Of a DNA stretch of 64,000 nt, positions 18,422 to 25,883 are shown piece by piece. Under the pieces are notes generated by a model. That model made no database searches. It was not told where the DNA came from and saw nothing but the letters and a program-made list of their open reading frames with translations. Position numbers and translations under genes: made by a program. The DNA comes from Marilutibacter spongiae (GTDB taxonomy: Bacteria; Pseudomonadota; Gammaproteobacteria; Xanthomonadales; Xanthomonadaceae): positions 1-64,000 of the forward strand of contig NZ_JACHTF010000017.1 in assembly GCF_014145325.1 (NCBI RefSeq). The letters run 5' to 3'. Numbering within the stretch: position 1 is the first letter of the stretch; every line of letters starts with the position of its first letter.

Positions 18422-19948
18422 ATGCAACCGTGGCTCGCGTCATTCGAAAATTCCGTGGGCAACTACCTGCCCACCATCCTCGGGGCGCTGGCGATCCTGC
18501 TGGTGGGCTGGATCGTCGCCCTGCTCGCCGCCGCCGGCACCCGCAAGGGTCTCGCCAGGCTGGGCACCAACCAGCGGCTGGCCGCGCACTCCGAGTCGAA
18601 GCTGGACTTCGAGAAGATCGCCGGGCGCGTGGTGTTCTGGGCGATCCTGCTGCTGGCCCTGATCGGCATGTTCGGGGTACTCAACGTGGATGGCGTGTCC
18701 GGGCCCTTGTCGACCCTGGCCAACACGGTGATGACCTACCTGCCCCGCGCGCTGCTGGCGATCGTGCTGGCGCTGGTCGGCTGGCTGGTCGCCACGGTCG
18801 TGCGCACCATCGTCAACAAGGCACTGGGCGCCACCCGCCTGGACGAGAAGCTGTCGGCGAGCGCCGAGATGCAGCCCCTGTCCAACACCATGGGCAATGT
18901 CGCCTACTGGCTGGTGCTGCTGCTGTTCCTGCCGGCGATCGTGGGGGTACTCGGCATCCAGGGGCTGATGGTCCCGCTGTCGGCGATGACCACCGAATTC
19001 GTCGGCATGCTGCCGAACATCTTCGCGGCGATCGTGATCGGCGTGGTCGGCTGGATCATCGCCAAGGTCGTCCGCGGGCTGGTGACCAACCTGCTGTCGG
19101 CCACCGGCGTGGACCGCTTCAGCCAGCAGAACGAATCGACCCGCGACCTCAAGCTCTCGCAACTGGGCGGCACCCTGGTCTTCATCCTGGTCATCGTGCC
19201 GACCCTGATCGCGGCGCTCGACGCCCTGCGGATCGAGTCGATCTCCGGCCCGCTCACCGACATGCTGGACATGTTCCTGGCCGCGGTCCCGAACATCATC
19301 GCCGCTGCCGCGATCCTGATCATCGCGTGGTTCCTGGGGCGCTTCGTCGCCGACCTGGTGACGCGGCTGCTGTCGAACCTGGGCTTCGACCGACTGCCCG
19401 AACGCCTGGGCCTGGCGCATGCCTTCGCGCCGCCGCCGCGGGAGGGCGAGTTCATCGCCAGCCCCGACGGCACCGTCACGGCCGAGGCGATCGGCCGAGC
19501 GCCGCGGCTGACGCTCTCGGAACTGGGCGGCCACACAGCGCTGTTCTTCATCATGCTCTTCGCCACCGTCGAGGCGGCCCACCGGGTCGGTTTCACCGGG
19601 GTGCGCGAGCTGCTGGAGACCTTCATCGAGTTCGGCGCGAACGTGCTGCTGGGCCTGGTGATCTTCGTCATTGGCTACTGGCTGGCCAACCTCGCCGCAC
19701 AGGCCATCGAACGCACCAGCCCCGGCAACGCCGTCGGCATGGCGCGGATCGCCCGGGTGGCCATCCTCGGCCTCGTTCTGGCGATGGGCCTGCGGGCGAT
19801 GGGGATCGCCGACGAGATCGTGAACCTGGCCTTCGGCCTGGTCCTGGGGGCGGTCGCGGTCGCGGTGGCGCTGGCCTTCGGGCTTGGGGGCCGGGACGCC
19901 GCGGGACGCCTGGCCGACCACTGGGCCGACCGCCACCTGCGCAAGTAA
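18422..19948 (+). CDS. MscS-related channel protein with repeated conserved TM helices
   Basis: A 508-residue inner-membrane protein made of about five similar hydrophobic repeats. Each has a P-x-I/A-lead-in then a long helix ending in an amphipathic stretch: LPTILGALAILLVGW, LPRALLAIVLALVGW, LPNIFAAIVIGVVGW, VPNIIAAAAILIIAW and GANVLLGLVIFVIGYW. This is the conserved TM-helix pattern of mechanosensitive-channel-related proteins; the MscS beta domain is not visible. The start at MQPWLASF has AAGGAG upstream; an in-frame ATG at 18404 is an alternative. It probably has a role in osmotic or small-solute permeability. Confidence 0.8.
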   Translation: MQPWLASFENSVGNYLPTILGALAILLVGWIVALLAAAGTRKGLARLGTNQRLAAHSESKLDFEKIAGRVVFWAILLLALIGMFGVLNVDGVSGPLSTLANTVMTYLPRALLAIVLALVGWLVATVVRTIVNKALGATRLDEKLSASAEMQPLSNTMGNVAYWLVLLLFLPAIVGVLGIQGLMVPLSAMTTEFVGMLPNIFAAIVIGVVGWIIAKVVRGLVTNLLSATGVDRFSQQNESTRDLKLSQLGGTLVFILVIVPTLIAALDALRIESISGPLTDMLDMFLAAVPNIIAAAAILIIAWFLGRFVADLVTRLLSNLGFDRLPERLGLAHAFAPPPREGEFIASPDGTVTAEAIGRAPRLTLSELGGHTALFFIMLFATVEAAHRVGFTGVRELLETFIEFGANVLLGLVIFVIGYWLANLAAQAIERTSPGNAVGMARIARVAILGLVLAMGLRAMGIADEIVNLAFGLVLGAVAVAVALAFGLGGRDAAGRLADHWADRHLRK

Positions 19949-20124
19949 CCCCTGACCGACGCCACCATCCGCCCGGGCCGCGCCACGCGCGGCCCGGGCG
20001 GGGGCGTTCACGGGGAGGACAGTCCCCTTGCTGCGCCGCAACAGCAACCTGCGTAAAATGCCCGGTTCCCCTCACCTTCCGCGCCGGCCCGGCCGTCGTG
20101 GAACCCAGCAGTCGGAGCTACAGC

Positions 20125-20679
20125 ATGGGCCTGGACCTCGTCTCCACCGGCAAGAACCCGCCGGACGAGATCAACGTCATCATCGAAATCCCCAAGGACG
20201 CCGAGCCGGTCAAGTACGAGGTCGACAAGGCCTCGGGCGCGATCTTCGTCGACCGGATCCTGTCCACGCCGATGCGCTACCCGTGCAACTACGGCTATGT
20301 CCCGCACACGCTGTGCGGAGACGGCGACCCGGCCGACGTGCTGGTGATCCTGCCGCTGCCGCTGGTCCCCGGCTCGGTGATCCGCTGCAAGCCCGTCGGC
20401 GTACTGAAGATGAGCGACGAGGCCGGCAGCGACGAGAAGCTCCTGGCCATCCCGGAGCCGAAGATCTTCGGTGGCTACGCGCACATCGAGGACATCGACC
20501 AGGTGTCCAAGCACTGGCTCGAGCGCATCGGGCACTTCTTCGAGCACTACAAGGACCTGGAGAAGGGCAAGTGGGTCAAGCTGGAAGGCTGGGGCAATGC
20601 GGTCGAAGCCAAGGCCATCCTGGAAGACGCGATCAAGCGCTACAACGACACGGCCGAGGAAGAGAAGCCGAAGTTCTGA
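20125..20679 (+). CDS. ppa: inorganic pyrophosphatase (soluble, family I)
   Basis: Hydrolyses PPi to phosphate in the cytoplasm. The 184-residue protein has the family I active-site run: KYEVDKASG, YPCNYGYVPHTLCGDGDPADVLV (the DGDPxD signature supplies Mg ligands), and late lysines in KDLEKGKWVKLEGW. Its presence close to pfp and hppA means three PPi-handling enzymes lie within 7 kb. Start chosen at MGLDLV with GGAG 11 bases upstream. Confidence 0.95.
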   Translation: MGLDLVSTGKNPPDEINVIIEIPKDAEPVKYEVDKASGAIFVDRILSTPMRYPCNYGYVPHTLCGDGDPADVLVILPLPLVPGSVIRCKPVGVLKMSDEAGSDEKLLAIPEPKIFGGYAHIEDIDQVSKHWLERIGHFFEHYKDLEKGKWVKLEGWGNAVEAKAILEDAIKRYNDTAEEEKPKF

Positions 20680-20711
20680 AGTCGCGCCGGCGCCGATGGC
20701 GCGCAGCATGC

Positions 20712-20742
20712 AGAAAAGCCGCTCCAGGGCGGCTTTTCTCGT
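20712..20742 (+). terminator. rho-independent terminator after ppa
   Basis: AGAAAAGCCGC (20712-20722), a six-base loop, and GCGGCTTTTCT (20729-20739). The T-rich 3' arm and A-rich 5' arm make it suitable for termination in both directions. Confidence 0.8.
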
Positions 20743-20787
20743 TCGTGGCGTCCCGCCTCGTACCCACCGCGTGTCCTGCGCGTCGGC

Positions 20788-21780
20788 TCAGGCGTTGTCG
20801 CCCATCATCCGCTGCTGGCCCGCATCGGCGGTGGGCGCGGCCTGCTCGGCCTCGACGGCCACCTGGGCGATCATCGCGCGCATGGCGGCAAACCAGTTGA
20901 GCTGGTTGCGAAGCCCGAGGGTCTGGCCCGGGCCGGCGACCTCGGCCAGGAACGCCTGCAGGGCGGCGCGATAGGCCGGCAAGCCCTCCGGCGCGTCGCC
21001 GTGGCGCGCCCACAAGCCGCGCCAGGTGCGCACGAAGCGCAGGCTGAGCTGCTGCACGCGCGCCAGGTGCGGGCCTGGGACGGTATCGGTGAACAGGAGG
21101 GTGAACAGGGTGTTGAGCTCCCAGGGGCTCATCACGCGCGGGACGTTGGACTGCTCGCAGGCAAGCGCCGGCACGTGCCCTGCCTCCGGCGGGCATGTCC
21201 GCGCCGTCCAGTCGGCGGGCGCGGGGTGGCCCGGCGAGCGGCCGCCGGCGAGCAGGTCCCAGAAGCCTTCGCCGCCCACGGTGTCGACGACCAGATGGAT
21301 GCGCGAAGCGCTGTCGTCGTTCAGTACCCGGTGCTGCCGCCAGGTGTCGAAGACCCAGCATTCGCCGGCGGCCATGTTGACCACCGACTCGCCGCATTCG
21401 AAGCGCACCGTTGGTTGGGTCACCACGGGCACGTGCACGCGCATGCGCTCGGCCCAGTAATAGCCCTGGTCGGCGTGGCGCGTGACCTCGGCGTTGCCCG
21501 CCAGGCGCATGAGCCGCGTGCGGCCAATCACCACGCCCAGGGCGTCCAGGACCTGGCACAGGTAGGGGCAGGCCCGAAGCGCGGGCGTGGGCTGCATGCG
21601 GCCGGCGAAGGCCTCGTTGGCGGGGTCACCGTCAACCGCGACCAGCGGCAACATCGAATTGCCCTCGAACCCCTGCGGGTGCGGACGCCACGGCGCCTCG
21701 CCGAGGGCGGCGATCTCGCGGGCCAGCGTCGCGGCATCGAAGGCCAGCGGCAACTGGATGAAGGGCACCTGCAGCTTCAT
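20788..21780 (-). CDS. aspartyl/asparaginyl beta-hydroxylase-like dioxygenase
   Basis: A 330-residue Fe(II)/2-oxoglutarate enzyme of the AspH type. The metal site is suggested by TRHADQGYYW and the later RQHRVLND, with the intervening RVHVPVVTQP and GECWVFDTW typical of the cupin-like core. The C-terminal 130 residues are extra and unassigned. The natural substrate is not known; bacterial relatives modify proteins or small peptides. It converges with ppa, and its start lies 128 bp from the stop of the TonB-dependent receptor gene upstream. Confidence 0.78.
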   Translation of the reverse strand: MKLQVPFIQLPLAFDAATLAREIAALGEAPWRPHPQGFEGNSMLPLVAVDGDPANEAFAGRMQPTPALRACPYLCQVLDALGVVIGRTRLMRLAGNAEVTRHADQGYYWAERMRVHVPVVTQPTVRFECGESVVNMAAGECWVFDTWRQHRVLNDDSASRIHLVVDTVGGEGFWDLLAGGRSPGHPAPADWTARTCPPEAGHVPALACEQSNVPRVMSPWELNTLFTLLFTDTVPGPHLARVQQLSLRFVRTWRGLWARHGDAPEGLPAYRAALQAFLAEVAGPGQTLGLRNQLNWFAAMRAMIAQVAVEAEQAAPTADAGQQRMMGDNA

Positions 21781-21851
21781 TCCGGCATCCCGGTGGAGGG
21801 ATGCCTATCGTACACAGCCCGGCAGCGGGGCTCGACTGCGAAACGCCGGGG

Positions 21852-21886
21852 CAAAAAAAACCGCGGCCCCTTTCGGGGCCACGGTG
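21852..21886 (-). terminator. rho-independent terminator of the TonB-dependent receptor gene
   Basis: On the minus strand CCGTGGCCCC, GAAA loop and GGGGCCGCGG are followed by eight T. It begins about 25 bp after the receptor stop codon at 21908. A GNRA-like loop plus clean T-run make this a convincing terminator. Confidence 0.9.
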
Positions 21887-21907
21887 GTGCAGCTCGATCC
21901 GGATGGA

Positions 21908-24781
21908 TCAGAAGCGCTGCTGGTACTTCAGGTACAGCATGCGGCCGATGTCGAAACCGCCGTAGTACGAGTAGCCCGAGTTCGGCTGGTCGTAGTTCGG
22001 CGCGGCGTAGTGGTCGAACACGTTGTTCGCGCCGACTGCGACGGTCGCATTCCACGGGGCGCTCCAGCTGACCTGCAGGTCGTGGAACGTGTTGGAGCCC
22101 AGCTCGTTCAGCGGGGTGATGTTGCCCTGCGTTTCCGGCGCCGAGTAGTTCGGCAGGCTGCAACGGTCGTCGAAGTAGCACGACTCCTTGACGCCCGAGT
22201 AGTAACGCATGCCCCAGGTGGCCGACCAGTCGCCCATCTGCCAGTTGATGCTGGCATTCGAGCGGACGCGGAAGTTGCCACCGAAGCCGTTCTGCTGCGA
22301 CGGAGCGCCTTCCAGGTTGTCGACCTTCAGCTCGTTCTTGCTGACGTAGGTGGTCATCCATGCCAGGCCGAAGCGACCGTAGCTGGTGTCCATCTTGTAG
22401 TTCAGGTCGAAGTCGTAGCCTTCGGTCTCCTGGAAGCCGGCGTTGCGGCCGCCAAACGACAGCGAGGTGATCTCGCCGGTGATCGGATCACGCGTGAAGG
22501 TGTCCGGACCCTGGCAGCGCGAGGTGATGCCGCGGACGTAGCAGTCGTCCAGCATCGTGGTCGGATCGTCGGCGACGATCGTGTTGTCGATGCGGATGTT
22601 CCACCAGTCGAGCGACATGTTCAGGCCTTCGGCGAAGCCGGGGCTCCAGACGACGCCCAGGGTCTTGGACTCCGAGGTTTCCGGGCTCAGGTTCGGGTTC
22701 GAACCGGAGAGGAACGGGGTCGGGGTCTGCGTACCCGGGCCATCGGCCAGGCCGTCCGGATCGCTGGCGGGCTGGCGGTAGCCGGCCGGCACGTCGGCCA
22801 GACAGGCGGCGCTGCCACCGACGGAACCGAACGAGGTGTCGCACGGATCGGTGTAGTACTCGAAGCTCTGCGAGATGCCACCGTACAGATCAGCCACGGT
22901 CGGGGCGCGGAAGCCTTCCGACCAGGTGCCGCGGACCAGCACCGAGTCGATCGGCTTCCAGGTGAAGCCGAACTTGCTGTTGATGGTGTCGCCGAAGGTG
23001 TCGTAGTCCGAGTAGCGGCTGGCAAGGCTGAGGTTCAGCTCCTGCGCGAACGGCATGTCGGCGAGCACCGGCACGAGCAGCTCGGCGAAGACTTCGTCGA
23101 GCTTGTAGCCACCACCGGTCGGGCCGGCGGCCAGGTCGGTGGAGGTACCGGTCTGGGCCAGCGCGTCCGGCGAGAAGTAACCGCTTTCCTCGCGGTGCTC
23201 GACGCCGACCGCCAGGCCGACGTCACCGGCGGGCAGGCTGAACAGCGAGCCGCTGAGGTTGGCGAAGTAGGACTTGGTGGTGGTTTCCGACAGCGCCTGG
23301 CCCGGCAGGTACAGGAAGTCCTGCACGGCCTGGTCGGCGAGGCCACCCTGGCCAGTCACGCCGTCCGGAACCAGCGGGTTCCAGGGGGTGCAGGCGCCCG
23401 GGCCGAAGCCCAGCGGGATCGGGTTGGCGGCGGTACCGCACTGGGCGACGCCCTGCGCGTTGATGAACGACGGCCCCACGGCGGCGCCGACAGCCGACAG
23501 GCTGAAGTTGCCGGTGCTGATCTGGGTGCCCTTGTTCTGGTTGTACAGATAGCCTGCATCCCAGTCCCAGAACTTGTCGCCGATCTCGAACGCGCCGATC
23601 AGCGAGCCCGTGAAGCGGTAGGTGGTGAGGCTATTGCGCACTTCGCGCGGCACTTCCCAGCCACGACGCCAGTAGGTGACTTCCTGGCCCGGCAGCGGGT
23701 TATAGACGCTGTCGGCGGACATGGTGATGCCGTCGAATGCGTTGGAGCGCAGCGGGTAACCGGCGTTCTGCGCGAACGAGTCGCGGTCGGTGAACAGCAC
23801 GTCGCTCTCGAAGCGGACGTTCTCGCTGATGTCGAAGCTCGCGTTGGCGAACACCGACTTGCGCTCGATGCCCGAGTACACGGTCGAGGCCAGCGACGGG
23901 TTGGTGCTGTCGAGGGCGGCGTCGTACGGACGGTAGTTGGAGAAATCGCTGGCGTCGCGGTCCTGGCCGTCGCGGATCAGGGTCCAGGCGTTGCCGGCGG
24001 CGTCATACAGGGTGCCGTACTGGCTGATCGAGGACAGGCCGCCCGGACGCGGGTCGGACTTCTCGCCGGTCGGGAAACGGTTGCGGCTGAACCAGCGGTC
24101 GCGCGCCCACACGGGGTCTTCCTTGGTGTACTCGACACCCAGGGTCACCGAGCCGCGGTCACCGGTCTGGCCAACCACGAAGCTGTACTGCTGGCGCTCG
24201 CCGTCGCCCTGGTCGTACTGGCTGATGTAGGCGTTGGCTTCGGCGCCTTCGAAGTTCTTGCGGGTGATGATGTTGATCACGCCGGCGATGGCGTCGGAAC
24301 CGTAGATCGTCGACGCGCCGTCCTTCAGGACCTCGATGCGCTCGACCATCGCGGTCGGGATCGAAGCAACGTCCTGCAGGCCGTCGTTGGTGATGCCCAG
24401 ACGCTTGCCGTTGACCAGGATCAGGGTGCGGTTGGCACCGAGGTTGCGCAGGTCGATGTACTGGCCGCCGACGGCTTCACCCGAGGACAGAGGCGAGGTG
24501 CGGCTGATGGCCGGCGAGCCCACCGCCGAGATGTTCTGAAGGATGTCGGCGACAGAGTTGAAACCCTGCTGTTCGATGTCCTGGCGGCTGATCGACAGCA
24601 CCGGTGCGGCGGTCTCGAGGTCCACCTGGCGGATGCGCGAGCCGGTGACTTCGATGCGATCGAGCGTGGTGGCCTCGGCGCCGGCGTCGGCGTCCTGGGC
24701 TGCCGCGACGACCGGAGTCAGTGCGAGGGCGATGCTGGCCGGCAGCAAGCCGACGCGCATGGCGTTACGCAGTTGGTTCAT
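21908..24781 (-). CDS. TonB-dependent outer-membrane receptor
   Basis: A 957-residue outer-membrane transporter. A signal peptide (MNQLRNAMRVGLLPASIALA...) precedes a TonB-box-like segment (TLDRIEVTGSRI) and the plug domain, with VLSISRQDIEQQG, LRNLGANRTLILVNGKR and ERIEVLKDGASTIYGSDAIAGVINI. The rest is a beta-barrel ending in YLKYQQRF, with a terminal phenylalanine as usual. This RIRQVDLETAAP-type group is abundant in xanthomonads; the substrate (peptide, sugar or chelate) cannot be told. An AraC-family regulator gene lies 50 bp upstream in the same direction. Confidence 0.93.
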   Translation of the reverse strand: MNQLRNAMRVGLLPASIALALTPVVAAAQDADAGAEATTLDRIEVTGSRIRQVDLETAAPVLSISRQDIEQQGFNSVADILQNISAVGSPAISRTSPLSSGEAVGGQYIDLRNLGANRTLILVNGKRLGITNDGLQDVASIPTAMVERIEVLKDGASTIYGSDAIAGVINIITRKNFEGAEANAYISQYDQGDGERQQYSFVVGQTGDRGSVTLGVEYTKEDPVWARDRWFSRNRFPTGEKSDPRPGGLSSISQYGTLYDAAGNAWTLIRDGQDRDASDFSNYRPYDAALDSTNPSLASTVYSGIERKSVFANASFDISENVRFESDVLFTDRDSFAQNAGYPLRSNAFDGITMSADSVYNPLPGQEVTYWRRGWEVPREVRNSLTTYRFTGSLIGAFEIGDKFWDWDAGYLYNQNKGTQISTGNFSLSAVGAAVGPSFINAQGVAQCGTAANPIPLGFGPGACTPWNPLVPDGVTGQGGLADQAVQDFLYLPGQALSETTTKSYFANLSGSLFSLPAGDVGLAVGVEHREESGYFSPDALAQTGTSTDLAAGPTGGGYKLDEVFAELLVPVLADMPFAQELNLSLASRYSDYDTFGDTINSKFGFTWKPIDSVLVRGTWSEGFRAPTVADLYGGISQSFEYYTDPCDTSFGSVGGSAACLADVPAGYRQPASDPDGLADGPGTQTPTPFLSGSNPNLSPETSESKTLGVVWSPGFAEGLNMSLDWWNIRIDNTIVADDPTTMLDDCYVRGITSRCQGPDTFTRDPITGEITSLSFGGRNAGFQETEGYDFDLNYKMDTSYGRFGLAWMTTYVSKNELKVDNLEGAPSQQNGFGGNFRVRSNASINWQMGDWSATWGMRYYSGVKESCYFDDRCSLPNYSAPETQGNITPLNELGSNTFHDLQVSWSAPWNATVAVGANNVFDHYAAPNYDQPNSGYSYYGGFDIGRMLYLKYQQRF

Positions 24782-24831
24782 CTATCTCTCTCCAAAATTA
24801 TCGTTATGGGCGTGTTAAACGCCTCGCCACG

Positions 24832-25740
24832 TTACGTCCCGGTCCGCCAGGCTGCTTTGCGCGCCACGTCGGGAAACTTTGCCGAATCGGGCCTAGATGC
24901 TTCGGTGCGGTAGCGGCTGGCCGACATGCCGTAACGCGCACGGAACGCGCGGGCGAAGCTGCAGCAGTTGTCGAAACCGCTCGCGGCGGCGACTTCGCCG
25001 ACCATCATCGAGGTGTTGACCAGCAGGTCGGCCGCCTGCTCCAGGCGCATGCGTGCGGCGGCGGCCTGCGGGCTTTCGTCGTAGAGGCCATGGAAGGTCT
25101 TGGAGAAGTACCAGCTGGAGAAGCTGGTCAGCTCGGCCAGCTCGCTGATCCGCACCACGCGGTCGCAGTTGCCCTCCAGATAGAGATGGGCGCGCTGCAG
25201 GCGACTGAAGACCTGGCGCTTGCGCGTGCCCGAGCGTCCGGGGCAGCGGGACACGCGCGCGGCGATGTGCCGCTGGAAGCCGGTGAGCTGCATGAGCATC
25301 GGCCGCAGCGCGGCCATGTCGATCGCGCCATGGCTGGCGGCGCGCGCGACCACCGCCCGCCACAGGGACAGCGCCGTACGGGCTTCGCGGGCGCTGATGC
25401 GGCCGCGGCCGGCGTAAAGCCCGCAATCGGTGAACCGGGCGATGGCCTGCAATGCCTCGGCCGAGAGGCTCAGCCCGATGCACAGGCCATGCGCGTCGGT
25501 TTGCACGGTGGGTCGGGAGTCCTTCTCCAGGGCGATCCACTGACCGCGACGGAGCCTGAAGCGGCCTTCCTTCGCCTCGACCCAGGCGCTGCCGCGCAGC
25601 TGGATCCAGACCGAGAACTGATTACCGGACAACTGCGCGCTGCCCAGGCGCGAAACGCCGATACAGCTGCTGCTCGAGGTGCCCTCGGGCGCCTCCGACT
25701 GCACTGATTGGCCACGGTCGGCCCAAAGCACCTGTTCCAT
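24832..25740 (-). CDS. AraC family transcriptional regulator
   Basis: A 302-residue regulator. The C-terminal third (about residues 185-285) carries the two AraC helix-turn-helices: RISELAELTSFSSWYFSKTF and VGEVAAASGFDNCCSFARAF followed by RARYGMSASRYR. The N-terminal part is a cupin-like sensor domain (GSAWVEAKEGRFRLRRGQW). It is upstream of and co-directional with the TonB-dependent receptor gene, which suggests that it controls receptor expression; that link is inference. Confidence 0.88.
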   Translation of the reverse strand: MEQVLWADRGQSVQSEAPEGTSSSSCIGVSRLGSAQLSGNQFSVWIQLRGSAWVEAKEGRFRLRRGQWIALEKDSRPTVQTDAHGLCIGLSLSAEALQAIARFTDCGLYAGRGRISAREARTALSLWRAVVARAASHGAIDMAALRPMLMQLTGFQRHIAARVSRCPGRSGTRKRQVFSRLQRAHLYLEGNCDRVVRISELAELTSFSSWYFSKTFHGLYDESPQAAAARMRLEQAADLLVNTSMMVGEVAAASGFDNCCSFARAFRARYGMSASRYRTEASRPDSAKFPDVARKAAWRTGT

Positions 25741-25883
25741 CCGTCCACCCTGTATTTGCTGAGAGTGGCGGGAGGGTTGCCCGAGTCCGGCATGAAGTCC
25801 TGACGAAAGGCGGAGACTTCTGCGAAGTCCTTGCGACGTCGCTTACGAAGAAATTACGAAAGAGGTTTTCTTCGCAGTATCAA

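Noticed and set aside
21587-24913. 1108-codon frame opposite the TonB-dependent receptor
   Set aside because: Antisense shadow, with Val/Gly/Ala/Arg bias and no recognisable domain; the receptor on the other strand is certain.
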